64,000 nt of DNA from Nageia nagi. Lineage: Eukaryota; Pinophyta. Within the stretch, counting starts at the first letter, position 1. The number at the start of each line of letters is the position of its first letter. This document shows positions 1-11,893 of this stretch, in pieces. The stretch spans positions 91,450,001 to 91,514,000 of the forward strand of contig JBITNC010000001.1 of assembly GCA_050084985.1 (NCBI GenBank). The letters run 5' to 3'. The notes beneath the pieces are model-generated. The model worked only from the letters and a program-made list of their open reading frames with translations. It was not told the DNA's origin and did not search any database. The translations under genes were made by a program, and so were the position numbers.

Positions 1-1238
1 TGTCTTATCATTTGGTCTTTTTTTATCATTTTATCTATTCATTATCTTTTGTCTTGTTAGCTTTTGAGTTGAGTCTCACTTCATGATGCTTTGCAAAATT
101 CACCTCAAAAGGGAACATCTATAAGCACCTAAAAATCACATTTTATGTTGTTTACAATGTCATGTTGCATCATGTATGGTCATTTCAGCCATTTTTGGCA
201 TTTTGATCAAAATCATCCTTTAGTCAAATGATTGTGTAGTCATTCGAATGACTGTTTGGTCATTCGAATGATTCTAATCATATCAAATTCATTCGAATGA
301 TCCTAACTATCATTTTTTAAATAGCTCATAGCTTTGAATTCATTTACCTCTTTCGTATTTTGGGGCCTCATGCACCAAATGAAATGTGGTGCATCAAAAT
401 GCACTTAGTAGACCAGTCAACTATGGGAGTCACCTTTTGGTCTCCCACTTTGACTTTGCTCTCCCTCTAGCTTAGATTCCATGTCAAGGACCATTGTAAT
501 TCTATACATATCTCTAGGATCCATGCAAAATGTAAACATTGAATATTAGGGAGCTAATTCCAATGTCTACTATTATTTTGATCAAGTCTCCAACCACATC
601 TAAGCTAAGTCCAGCAGAGCCAAATCCAATCCTATCCAACCTAAAATCAAGTCCAGTAGAGATGTTATATCATAGAACACATAAAAACATTATTCTTGAT
701 AGGTTCTTAGAGGATTTTTTATAGGTGATGGAGCAATCTTGGAGAGCATATTGGAGCATTATTGAGCATTGTATCCTTTTGTATATACTATTTCCATGCA
801 TTTGTGTGTGCATGTATTATTTTTCTAGGCTAGAATCATAGTAGCTTAGTTTGTATTTATCATTTTGATCATTAACATAGCATAGGCATCTCATTTTTGA
901 CAATAGGAATCTTTTTCTTTCCTTGCACCCATTTTACTATGGGATAAGGGATCTATAATCTATCAATGAGGTCTAACACCTCTCTTGAGCATACTTTGGG
1001 GTCTTAAGGGACCAAAGTACTAAGATCCCTTTTAACAAGTATCTTTTATAGGTATAGAGCATTCATCCATCCATCAAAAACATCAAATACAAGAAATATT
1101 TTAGACATTATAGAGTGCTATCCTAATAGGTCAATGTTTGGTTTTGGATGCTCACAAGGAGCATCTACTTGATCCATGTCTCTTAGGGAAAGAGAAAAAT
1201 AATGCAGATCTGAGCTTGCTTTCATCAAATAATGCATC
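1..1238. other. Gene-free repeat-derived DNA
   Basis: No coding region is supported here; the 61-residue frame near 540-724 resembles nothing I know. The palindrome CATTCGAATG occurs three times at 241-250, 261-270 and 290-299 in a short degenerate tandem block. The text near 121-160 loosely resembles the LTR starts of the element that begins at 1239, so an older relative may lie here, but no boundary can be placed. Confidence 0.5.
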
Positions 1239-1916
1239 TGTAAACACCTAAAATTGAATTATTATTTATTAAATAATGCATTTTACAGGCTCAATGATGT
1301 ATTATGTAAAAAGGGGTAAAATAATACCCAAATTCATGTTATTCATGTAATGGACCACTATATCATGACCAAAGGTGAAATATTGCAATAGAGATGTTGT
1401 TATATAAATACATTAAAGGCAACCTAAAAAGGAGGGAGGTCATTATCAAAATATCATCATCAAAAGGATATCAAGGCTATAGAAAACTATAGAAGCCATG
1501 ATAAGATCGAAGAAAAATGTAAAGAGAACAAAGAGGAAGACCTAAGGGAGACGCTAACAGATGTCATATCTATAATACATGAGTATCATTTCTAAAATCT
1601 TATTACATATTTATTATCTTATGAATCATTCATTTGAGCATCTTCATATCTTTTGTTTCACTTGCAATTTTACCTCTTTTAGGCCATTAGCAATGTATCT
1701 CATTTAGGCTGTTAATGACATGCTAATGAATGAATGAATATTTTCAGTTGGTGTATGATCCCATTAATTAATCGAACATGCTATTGGGATAAAATGAACA
1801 TGTTTTCCTATTAATCATTATTTCCATATTTCATATATATGATTCAATAAAATAAAGTAGTCCAAAAGTGCATTAATTAATCCCTTTTATTATTTATGCA
1901 TTATTTTGGGTCTAAA
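1239..1916 (+). repeat. 5' LTR
   Basis: Starts TGTAAACACCTAAAATTG and ends at GGGTCTAAA. It aligns over its whole length with 11171-11893, including the shared AAAAGGGGTAAAATAATACC block and the near-identical tail that contains TTATTTTGGGTCTA. The end was probably TCTACA originally, giving TG...CA termini; the right-hand copy still has ACA. Confidence 0.8.
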
Positions 1917-1960
1917 TTTTGGTGAATCTGACATTCTTACACACCTAGGTCTTCATCTAG
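1917..1960 (+). promoter_or_regulatory. Primer-binding-site-like block after 5' LTR
   Basis: TTTTGGTGAATCTGACATTC follows the LTR immediately, then TTACACACCTAGGTCTTC. The same block, as TGGTGAACTCAACATTC, lies inverted near 16330-16381 beside another LTR-like end. Conservation next to two LTR ends and the TGG start suggest a tRNA primer site. I cannot name the tRNA. Confidence 0.5.
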
Positions 1961-2959
1961 GGCACTTTCTTTTGAAAAGTCATGAATCTATTTTTAATAT
2001 TATTCATTCCTTTAGATGAAGCTCTTAAAATAGTATCCAAAGAGAATGATAAAATTCCACTTTAGTGAGCTTAGGATAAGTGTTCAGTATAATCCTGACT
2101 TACCTATCCAAGAACCCCTTATAGATACTCATAGTGACACTAAATCCTCACATTCTAGCAAGGAAATGGATATTATTGGTGAAACTCCTTAGAGATATGC
2201 TACTATTGATCCTTTCAAATTTGATAACATGGAAACTCATTTTGGTTCTTTTGATAGTGAGGTTGAAATTCTATAACTAGATAGAATCCCTTGTTATGCT
2301 AGGTCTATTCAAGAAATGTTATCTAATAGGAAAAAAATTTAATATTATCTTACAAATAATGCTCCTATTGTGATTAATATTTTGACTAACTATGAATTAA
2401 TTAAAGAACATTTTGTGGATGCAAATTTAGAGGATAGCCTATTTTCTTATGAAATTGCAAGAACATTGAAATGGAAGGTATCTAATCATAAAGAGGATGA
2501 TGCTAGTAGCGTGTCAGACTATGACCATGATGCTAATGACATGAACATAGATGATGTAGGCTTTGGTCCTGAGATAAATGAAGAGGGCATACAACCCCTT
2601 GAAAAATATCATGATAAGGAAAATGCAAGCATCATGCTCAAGATGAAGATTATAACTACCTCATCCTCAAGCATGATCACTTTAAAAAAGGTATGAGTTC
2701 TAAAGATAAGAATGTTATGCTTAAAGAAGATCTTGAAACTCCTATTAACCAAGAAATTGATAAAATGATTAATCAAGCTTACAAATTATAGCCTAATTAA
2801 AAATTAGAATAACATAACATCAAAACTAGTATCCTTCTTGAAGTTCTAGATACCACTAGTTGGTACAAAGAACCCCTTAGAAATAGTTATAATTCCTAGC
2901 TAAAATACTAGATAAACTAGAGCATGAAAGGGTTAATCGAATAGGTCCATTTGTTTACT

Positions 2960-4248
2960 TAAAGGAGGTTGAACTTAAAAAGACACAAAATCCCCGACAA
3001 ACTCCTCAACCATCCCCAAAAAGTAACTTAATTAATCAAAAAATGTTGTACCCCAAACTACTTTAGTGGATGATGATGATTTCTTATCTTGTCTAAAGTG
3101 GCCTTTAACTGATAGAATCCTTGCTAAGGTCCTCACTAGAAAAAATAGTATTATATTTACTAAGTTTGATGCTTTACAAGATCCTAATATGTATGTTAGA
3201 AAATTCCAAAAAGAAGCTATATAATATATGCATGATCTAGATTTGTTAGCTAAATTGTTTTCGCATAGTTTGAAAGATGATGCACTAAAATGGTATTTTT
3301 ACTTCCTAAGAAAAGTGTTGATAAATATGAGGATTTGATTCATTTATTTTTACAAAATTTTTGCTACAATATTGCTGAGAAGGTCTATTTCAAGGATTTT
3401 TGTAAAAATAAATAATTGCCCAACCAATTTGTTCATGATTTTATCAAAGTTTTGAAATGAATAGCTAACAAGATCACTATGCCCAAATAAGATTTAAAAG
3501 ATGATTTTGTAAATATTTTACTTCTTATATATATATTATTTGTTATCTCTAAATATGATATGAAATTAGGAGACATGATAGACATTGTCATAAACTATAT
3601 TCTATGAGGACCAATGAAACTACTCAAATTCAGAAACCAATTACTAAGAATACCAATAGATCTAAGTAAACAATGTTGCTCATAAACATAAAACCAACCC
3701 TAAACTTAGGCAAAAATTCACACCTTTGACTAATATTGTAGATAATATTCTTAATTTCCTATTACAAGAAGACCTTATTGAGTTGCCTCCTATTGTTGAA
3801 CCCAAATTCCCTAATTATGTGCCTAAGCATTTTTGATATGAAGAATTTTGTAATTATCATAGGGTACTTGGGCATCTAACTTAAAATTGTAGGAATCTCA
3901 AGCACATCATATATGGTTTCATCGAAGAAGGAGCTATTAAGATGGATGCTAAACCTACTACACAAACTAAACCTATACATCCTAATGATGAACAACTAGG
4001 GGTCTTTAGTAATCCTCTACCTCCTTCACAACCAAGAGGTTGCATTGGTATGGTAAATATTTCTAATGAGTTACATTATTATTTTACTCACAATCATGAA
4101 TATAGGCATGTATCCCAAAATAGGATTAGTAATGGAGCTAAACTGAGCATTGCTAGCGGTGTCCATCATTATTTTCATGGCACCAATGATGTGGAATATT
4201 CTAAAATAAAGGTACTTCTTTTCATCCCTACTTCTACAAAGTGTATCT
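2960..4248 (+). pseudogene. gag: Ty3/gypsy gag remnant
   Basis: Piecewise translation gives a retrotransposon gag core: a stretch reading FQKEAI, then DDALKWYFYF and EDLIHLFLQNFCYNIAEKV around 3180-3400. It corresponds to the WY..L...I..W..L...F...F pattern of the plant Ty3/gypsy gag domain. Near 3843-3940 lies the CNYHRVLGHLT..CRNLKHII block followed by GFIEEGAI, the zinc-binding C/H motif typical of these gag proteins. The frame is broken by several stops and shifts, so no intact protein is possible. An open stretch at 2370-2696 upstream, rich in acidic residues, may be part of the same protein. Gag packages the element RNA; pol is absent downstream. Confidence 0.7.
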
Positions 4249-4896
4249 AGGTGGAAAAATCTCTCCAGACATGCAAAGTAATTACTTAAATTTCTTTATT
4301 TTTTCATATACTATGCATTAGTTAGGTAGGGTATTTTCTATGTTTTTGCATATTTTAAGTAATTATTTGTATGTACTAGGGTATTTCGTACCATGTTTGT
4401 GTGTATTGATGAATTTTTCTTTTGTTCCCCTACCTAGGTTAGTTCTCGATATGTCACTAGTGGCATGCAGAACCTATTCTATGCTACTAACAACGTACAT
4501 TTCCTGAGATAGAGTTTTCAATAATAGTATTTCCTGCATCATGAAATATTTTTATTTATATTGAACTAGTCTTAGGCTATTTATCTTGTCATTTACTAGA
4601 AAAGCTCAAGCATGTTCGTTTAGGTCCCTTTTGGTACCTTTAAACCTCATTTAATTCCATTAGGTTGATTATTAAAATTATTAGTTGTATTTCATGTGTC
4701 TTTTATTGTGATTGATTATTTTCATTATCTCAAATAATTTGTAGATATTAAGTTCATTTTCTTTGGTGAATTTTAGGTTAGATTTCATTATTAGGTTACC
4801 ACATTCATGCGTTGATAGTGCTTCATAAAAATAGATAGAACATTCACATGCACAATAAACAAAACATTTCATATACACAAGTTTGTGTCCAAAAAT

Positions 4897-4912
4897 GAAT
4901 ATATATATATAT

Positions 4913-4962
<50 letters not shown>

Positions 4963-4995
4963 ATATATATATATATGTATGTATATGTATGTATC
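4897..4995. repeat. AT / GT dinucleotide microsatellite
   Basis: A compound run: (AT)n, then about 15 GT units near 4915-4945, then (AT)n and GTAT units. The translated 63-residue frame across it is an artefact of the repeat. Confidence 0.95.
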
Positions 4996-5589
4996 TCAAA
5001 AAAGTACATAGTATGCAACAATGGGCCTCATGCCCTACAACTCAATAGGGGTGGGCACTACCACCACTACTACTAGTATCTATTGTCATATACATAATCC
5101 ACTTGCTACTACCACTGACCCTTGTACCTATGGTATCTTTGGAGATGCCACTTACAATCACATTGTGGCTCTTTAGTAAATTCTATTCTTGAGTGTATTT
5201 CACTTTTAGGGCTGTAATCTCATGGTCTTTGGCCTTAATATTATTATCCTAACTCTGAACATATGCCCACTATCAGTTGATGGAGGTATACTTAGCCTCT
5301 CCTATAGTCTCTTAATAGGCTACTCTAAGGTCATAATCTAGGCATCCTTCTTCATAAGAGTGGCTTAAAGTGTAGTCAATTGGGCCTCATGGCCTCAATC
5401 TGGTAACCTAAGTATCCAATGAGTAAATCCTAGCATCTATGCCTCTTGTTGCAAACATAAATGTGAGTTAGTCACTTTGTAATCATAAAAATATGAAAAT
5501 CAATAAAATACAAAGATAAGCTAGAATGTTACTTGGTGCAATAGCTAGAGGAGCTATGACTAGCATGGCTAACCCTCTTGCTCCCTCTC

Positions 5590-6870
5590 CCTCCTATGTT
5601 GGTACATCATGGAAAGGATTATTCACTTGATACATTTCATCCTTAGATGACCCCTCACTAGCCACCTCCTCATCACTATCATCATCCTCATCCATCCCTA
5701 TGTCACCAGGATGGACTTTGATCCACCACATTGCATAATCAAGGGAAACCTTGGGAGCCAAAGAAATATGGCCAACATCATCCATAACCTGGGGATCATC
5801 CCAATATTCCCTCCAAGTTGGTATAACCTATGACCCTTCAAGAAAATCCCTCTCAACCATGTATTTATGATAACATCAGGGCACCGATGGGATCCCTTGC
5901 TGAATCCCAAATTACCTCAAAACATGGCTAAGGTGGTAGGGCTCAATGACCTTTCTCATAGTTTGAATAAAGTAGTGCTATCAAACCCATGCAACTTGAT
6001 GAGTGTTAGCATGCCAAATGAAATCCTAAAAGCAAACCCACACTAGGTACTCTTCCTACAATCAATCTAGCTCCGTCCTCCATGCTTCTAGAGAGTGCAA
6101 ATATTGATGACCACTTATGCAAGAGATCCAAAAAACTAGAGAAATATCCCCAGTATCCTCTTGAGCTCACTAAAGGATGATGAGTTACACTATTGTAATA
6201 TGCTCATAAGCCCATATTTGTAATATGTTGCATGAGTAATGGTAACATTAAACTTGTTAATGCTAACAAAGTTGTACAGGTCCTTGTATAATTGTGTTAA
6301 TACTAATGGATCCCATGCAAACTCAGTTCCATGCTCATAAATCTATCATATCATCCAAACCAAGCCAAGGGAAAATATCAAATTGCTCTTATTTGGGTAT
6401 AAATATGTAGTAATGATGGAAGCTATGTACAATCATAGATGATGCCCAATTGGGGTGAACCTATAAACCTTCACAAGTTGAGTAACCCAATGCTCCCAAT
6501 CATGGTCTAACTCTCCCATCAACCAGAGGGAAAATTGCTTATGGATATCATTATCTACAATTTATGTTTAATAATAAGGCTTCTCCTAATGGGAATGCCC
6601 CAAAATGTGGTAAACATATAGAAGGGTAATTATCATTTCACTTGGGAGAAGGTGAAATGTATAGCAATTAGGGTCCCACTACTTGGCCAATGTAGTGAGA
6701 AAAGGAAGGTCTTACTGGATGTGATCAATAATGGCCAAATCACCCAACCTACACCTATCTAAGATATCATTTATGTGGGTAGTTTGGGGCCAACTCCATG
6801 CTTTCTCAAGCATGATAGTAGTCATATGACCTCCATGGATCAATACCTTATGCTCCTACAAGGAAAAACA
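5590..6870 (-). pseudogene. Plant mobile domain (PMD / MAIL-like) gene remnant, antisense to host element
   Basis: Reading the minus strand from about 6870 downward gives ILDRCRLGDLAIIDHIQ, then (near 6670-6600) WDPNCYTFHLLPSEMIITL..VYHILG, which matches the W(R/D)PET.TFH..GEMT.TL.DV..ILG signature of the plant mobile domain (aminotransferase-like, PF10536). Further on, around 6330-6250, is FAWDPLVLTQLYKDLYNF, matching the (W)APLVLAQLYRDL segment of the same domain, and near 5800-5900 GHRLYQLGGNIGMIPRLWM. The family includes Arabidopsis MAIN/MAIL1, nuclear proteins needed for genome stability and transposon silencing, and many transposon-borne copies. At least five stops and several frame changes break it. 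It lies opposite to the gag of its host LTR element. Confidence 0.65.
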
Positions 6871-6879
6871 TGGAGTGGG

Positions 6880-8730
6880 TAAATGCATGTATGCAAAATG
6901 CATAATTTAAAATGAAAATAAAAACAAAATTACACAATGAAAAGAAAATGAAAAACTTACTATATGATCATATGGCAAAGAGTCAAGGTATTATGTAATG
7001 TGTCCATATCTACTTATGATCAGATGGTCAATTCCCCTCCAATCATTATCTACCATGTCAAATAAGAGCCAAAATGAATAAAAAAGGACCCATGTAGGAT
7101 AACAATTAGCCTATCACACCTTCATATTTATGTTTTCTCAAGAAAATGATCAATAATAGAAAATCAGGTAGCACTTCATTGGTCGATTGACCAGGAAGCC
7201 AAAACATTAAATCAGGAAGTTGAAAATGTTAAAATGACTTTTCATTTTCTAAATTTGCTTATATAAGTTGACTTTTGACCTAAAAATTTAGGGCATTGTT
7301 CTTTTTGGCCTTAGAGTGCATGAAATCATTATTTTGTATGGCCAAAATGCTTGAAAATACTTTAAATGCTTAACATCTCTTTTTGCAAGTGTAAAATGGT
7401 GATTCCATGTTGCCAAGTGTAAAATGGTGATTCCATGCTGCCAACGATGTCAATTTTTATACTATATGTGTGCATTCAATTGGAAATGGCTTAAAATGAT
7501 AAGTAAAATCAAATTGATATCCTACTACTTATACCAAGTCAAAAATTGCACCATATGCATTTTCAATTAAATTTGTATTAAATTTAGAATGCTAGTGGCG
7601 TAAAATTGGAGAAAAGCAAAATTTAAAATGTGCTTTTTCAAATTTGGTTATTTGCAATTTTTTGGAATGATAAATGACACTTTAATATCATTGTATGACA
7701 TAAAATTGTATTATGAATATCCAATTTTCTTATTGTAGTACATTAAAATTTTATCTTTCAAAATCATGATTAATAACAAATGTAGGTATAGCCAAAATTC
7801 ATGTCTCATTGTCAATTGAAGGTGCTATTTTATGGGAGTATTTATTCATCCTTTTGGATGTCACCAATGACATGGAAAAGGATAAATTGGGCATACTTTC
7901 TAATAATTTATTCTATTATATATGTCTCATAATTTTATGTAATTATTATATGAAAATCATATACATTAGAATGATGAATTTTGGATTAGACAAAACTTTC
8001 TATCTTGAACATATTCCTCAAATTATTATGTCAAATTCTAAATGATGCCCTATTGCTAGATGATATTGAAATGAAAAAAATGCATGATTGTTACATGATT
8101 TCCAAAGTTCTATAGAAAAACTTGACAATTCTACACTACCAGTGGCCTAAAATTGCAACAAATCCCTTCTACTTGCAGCATATTAGTATTTCAATGAATT
8201 TTGATGTTGTTTTATAATTAATTGGTATAAATGATATCCTTTCATAATAGTGATCAATTTTTTTGAAGACAAGTTCAAAAAATTTGGCACATCTCATGTT
8301 GCCAACGGCATGGGTTTTCTTTGAAAACTTATGCAAATTGAGATCCAATACCACTAAATTATTGAATATTAGGTATATTTCTATATATTTCATAATGTGA
8401 TTTACTAATAATTATATGAATGAATGATTTAAGGCATAATTCCTTGAAGTACTAACAAATATTTTTCATAGCCATGGTCTTCCATGAGAAAATATTGGAT
8501 CTATTACAGAACTGCACTAGCATGAGTCACTCAAAAAGCATCTATAGGCTATGACTTGTTGAACATAATAACCTATATACAAAATATATGAAATTCAAAC
8601 AAAATAAATATCATCCATAGACTAAGAGTTGACCCCAATCATATTCCATGTATCACATTATCCATCCCTATGAGTTGCATTAACCATAGCACAACCATCT
8701 CAATATTATATTTATTTCATCCTTGCTACA
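6880..8730. other. AT-rich non-coding part of LTR element
   Basis: No coding region is supported. A 28-bp direct duplication containing GTAAAATGGTGATTCCATG occurs at about 7388-7441. The frames at 7809-8045 (+) and 8169-8393 (-) are short, AT-driven and unlike any family I know. Confidence 0.5.
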
Positions 8731-8734
8731 TAGC

Positions 8735-9114
8735 ACAATGTCTTCAAGTCATAGACATAAAATGTATGATCACCAATGGCCAACAACATGCTGAGTGAGA
8801 GTTCACTCACTTAAAAGGAAATCGATGATGTAGCCATAAGCAAGATGTTGATATTGGCTCATCCCCAATTGAAGATGCAACTTACTATGTATCCACATAA
8901 TTTTTGCTTTGAACCATACAAAGCATAATGTCTTCAGGTCATTAACATTAAACTTTTGATCGTTGATGGCCAATGACATGACTAGTGAGAGTTCACTCAC
9001 TAAAAAGTAAATTGGTAATGCAACCATAAGCAAGATGTCGACATTGGTTCATTCCCAATGTAAGATGCACCTTGTTGTGTATCTACATGATTTTTTTTTT
9101 AAACCATACAACGT
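8735..9114. repeat. ~190-bp tandem repeat, copies 1 and 2
   Basis: The phrase AATGTCTTCA(A/G)GTCAT recurs at about 8738 and 8928, followed in each unit by GTGAGAGTTCACTCAC, then ATAAGCAAGATGT and ATGTATCCACAT-like text. The period is 190 bp. Two further units lie at 10247-10615, beyond an interposed minisatellite repeat. Confidence 0.8.
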
Positions 9115-9419
9115 ATGGAAATGCATAGCGATGATTTATAACAAATTCATGATTTTTAAGGATTTTTATTTTTTTTAACTTGCTATTTCTAGGCCCTTTG
9201 GCCCAATCCCTTGTAACCTAATTTTGTCGAGTCTATTCTTTTCTTGGTCAACTAGCCAAAATTTTATATCTTCTATGTATATTTTATATAAATTAGCCAA
9301 GTATACCATCACCAAATTTGAACCAAGTTACCTATATTTTATAGAATTTTTTTATTTTGCGCAAGAAAATCACCACCTAGTACCAAATCCTTCAAGGAAA
9401 AAATGTGGATCTGAAAGAT

Positions 9420-9735
9420 GCTCAACTTCTCTTTACACCCAATCAACTTCTTTGTACAAAATCTCAACTTTTCCCTATAGATGCTCTACTTCTCCTTGCA
9501 GACACTCGACTTCTCCCTGCAAACACTTGACTTCTCTTTGCAGATGCTTGACTTCTCCCTATAGATGCTTGACTTCTCCTTGCAGACACTTGACTTCTCC
9601 TTATGAACACTCAATTTATGAACACTCAACTTCTCCCTAAGGACATTTAACTTTTCCTTGTAGATGCTCAACTTCTCCCTATGGATGCTTGACTTCTCCT
9701 TGCAAACACTCAACTTCCCCTTATAGATGCTCTTC
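9420..9735. repeat. 21-bp minisatellite (copy A)
   Basis: About 15 degenerate copies of a 21-bp unit such as TTGACTTCTCCTTGCAGACAC. Because the unit is a multiple of three, both strands read as 7-residue repeats, which explains the open frames here; they are not genes. Confidence 0.9.
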
Positions 9736-9774
9736 ATGAATATACTAAATTTATTTTTATTAATTTAAACCAAA

Positions 9775-9962
9775 TATGATATCTAAATGATGAAATAACT
9801 TCACCATTGGATAGATCTCATTGAGTACATGCAAAATAGGCAAGATACTGAGCATCTTATAGAGCTTAATTTTGATCCAAAGGGAGTTGTGTGACCACTC
9901 GTTCACATGTACTCGATGAGATCTATCCAATGGTGAAGTTATTTCATCATTTAGAGATCATA
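9775..9962. repeat. Foldback (inverted repeat) with ~57-bp arms
   Basis: The left arm at 9775-9831 and the right arm at 9906-9962 are reverse complements with few mismatches; the core is AACTTCACCATTGGATAGAT against its complement. The loop is about 74 bp. This could be a MITE-like or foldback insertion within the minisatellite repeat, which lacks it in the 57-kb copy. Confidence 0.8.
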
Positions 9963-10246
9963 TTCCATATAAATTATTAAACTTAAATTTGAAAAACTTG
10001 TAACTTCAATAATAGGTTGTGCATCTTCAATAACAAGTCAAGCATCTTCAGTCGCAAGTCGACATATTCATCTTCTCCTCTTACAAATATATTATTAAAA
10101 ATATCACCAATTTTTTACATCATATTTCTTAAAATTTTAAAATATCACCATTACTTTTACAATATCTTGGGATTGAATCATTAAGATTTCAAAATTAATT
10201 CGTCACTATATTATTTATTTTGGTACGCATAACCTTGATACAAAAC

Positions 10247-10615
10247 ATAATGTATTTAGGTCATAGACATAAAATGTATGACCATCAAAGGCCAATGATA
10301 TGGCTAGTGAGAGTTCACTCATTTAAAAGATAAATTGATGATGTAGTCATAAGCAAGATGTTGACATTATCTCATCTCCAATGGATGATGCAACTTAATA
10401 TGTATCCACATGGTTTTTGTTTGAACCATACAAAGCATAATATCTTGGGGTAATAGACATAAAACATATGACCATTAATGACCATCAACATGGCTAGTGA
10501 GAGTTCACTCACTTAAAAGATAAATTAGTGATGTAGCCGTAAGTAAGTTGCTGACATTGAATCATCATCAATGGATGATGTAACTCATTATGTATCCATA
10601 TTATTTTTATATAAG
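10247..10615. repeat. ~190-bp tandem repeat, copies 3 and 4
   Basis: Two more units with the same landmarks as 8735-9114 (GTGAGAGTTCACTCA, then ATAAGCAAGATGTTGACATT), again with a 190-bp period. Confidence 0.8.
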
Positions 10616-11157
10616 GTATTGCTAACACTTCATTGCAAGTATTTACATCCCAAAGAATAAAATAAAATACACATGATCCTATTTCATCAGCATCCTACTC
10701 ACTATTTCCATGCCATCAATGACATGTATTTCCTTCACATTTCATCTCAGATAAAGTCAATCCCCTTTGTTTAAAGGCATGGATGTAAGTATAAATGGTT
10801 CTTGAGTATTAAATACAATAGAATGGCTAGATTCATGGTTGAAACAACACAAGGGCTAAAAATATATCTTCCATATCCAACATTGTATATGGAAGCATAC
10901 ATCTATTTGAAAGCATAGTCATTTCCACATATACAAGCAGCACCATTCCTAGGGAGACATATTTCTTTAAATTTTGCCTTGGTGGCACCATTCAAGTATG
11001 TTTCTTGGGGCGTCCAAGACAAAAGGGGGTAGCAAAAAGTCCTCATTTTAATCATCAACAACAAGAGGAAATACAACAAAGAGCTCAAAATTTTTGAAAA
11101 ATTTTCTACTATACTTCTTCTTTGTACATGTAATTTCATTACTTCAATCACACCTCT

Positions 11158-11170
11158 AAAGAGGGAAAAA
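11158..11170 (+). promoter_or_regulatory. Polypurine tract
   Basis: AAAGAGGGAAAAA lies directly before the 3' LTR, as expected for the plus-strand primer of an LTR retrotransposon. It supports both the LTR boundary and the orientation. Confidence 0.7.
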
Positions 11171-11893
11171 TCTATATGCCTAAAATTGAATTATTATTTA
11201 TTAAATAATTCATTTTAGAGCCTCAATGATGTATCATGTAAAAAGGGGTAAAATAATACCCAAATTCATGTAATTCATGTAATGACCATTTTATCATGAT
11301 CAAGGGGTCAAATCTTGTAATAGAGATGTTATATAAAGACATTAAGATAACCTAAAAAGGAGGGGGAGGTCATTATCAAAATATCATCATCAAAAGGATA
11401 TCAAAGCCACAAAAAGACCAAAGACAAATGTAAAGAGAATGAAGAGGAAGACTTAAGAGAAACTATAGAAGCCACAAAAAGACCAAAGACAAATGTAAAG
11501 AGAATGAAGAGGAACACTTAAGGGAGACCCTAACAGATGTCATATCTATAATATGTGAGTATCATTTCTAAAATCTTATTACATATTCATTATCTTATAA
11601 ATCATTCATTCAAGCATCTTCATATCTTTTGTTTCAAATGCAATTTTACCTCTTTTAGGATGTTAGCAATGTATCTCATTTAGGCTTTTAATGGCATGTT
11701 AATGAATGAATGAATGTTTTCATTTGGTGTATGAACTCATTAATTAATTAAACATACAATTGGAATAAAATGAACATTTATTCCTGTTAATCATTATTTC
11801 AATATTTCATATATATGAGTCAGTAAAATAAAATAGTTCAAATAGTGCATTAATTAATCCCTTTTATTATTTATACATTATTTTGGGTCTACA
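11171..11893 (+). repeat. 3' LTR with internal 65-bp duplication
   Basis: Aligns with 1239-1916. The start reads TCTATATGCC where the left LTR has TGTAAACACC, so the TG terminus is mutated; the end GGGTCTACA is kept. It is about 45 bp longer than its partner because a 65-bp stretch beginning AGCCACAAAAAGACC is tandemly duplicated at 11405 and 11470. Confidence 0.8.

Larger units (their letters stand above)
9190..10235 (+). mobile_element. Unclassified dispersed repeat with internal minisatellite (copy A)
   Basis: This block separates copies 2 and 3 of the ~190-bp tandem repeat, so it looks inserted. It shares an ordered set of blocks with 56880-57850 on the opposite strand: the AGCCAAAATTTTAT...AAATTAGCCAA start, the AAAAATG(T/C)(G/A)GATCT block, a 21-bp minisatellite, TCATCTTCTCCT(C/T)TTAC, and the AAATATCACCATTACTT...TATC(T/A)TGGGAT tail. 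No transposase, terminal repeat or target duplication was found, so the class is unknown. Confidence 0.6.
1239..11893 (+). mobile_element. Non-autonomous LTR retrotransposon (gag-only) with antisense PMD gene
   Basis: Two long direct repeats (1239-1916 and 11171-11893) bracket about 9.3 kb. A primer-site-like block follows the left repeat and a purine tract (AAAGAGGGAAAAA) precedes the right one, which fixes the orientation as +. The flanks GCATC (1234-1238) and ACATC (11894-11898) would be an imperfect 5-bp target duplication. Inside are a decayed Ty3/gypsy-type gag, an antisense plant mobile domain gene, a block of ~190-bp tandem repeats and a nested minisatellite repeat. I found no protease, reverse transcriptase or integrase, so the element would have depended on proteins supplied elsewhere. 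Many stops and indels indicate an old insertion. Confidence 0.75.

Noticed and set aside
4885-5076. 63-residue frame with Cys-Val and Tyr-Ile runs
   Set aside because: Translation of a GT/AT microsatellite.
9224-9737. 138- and 83-residue open frames on both strands
   Set aside because: Driven by a 21-bp tandem array; the residues repeat every seven and no domain exists.
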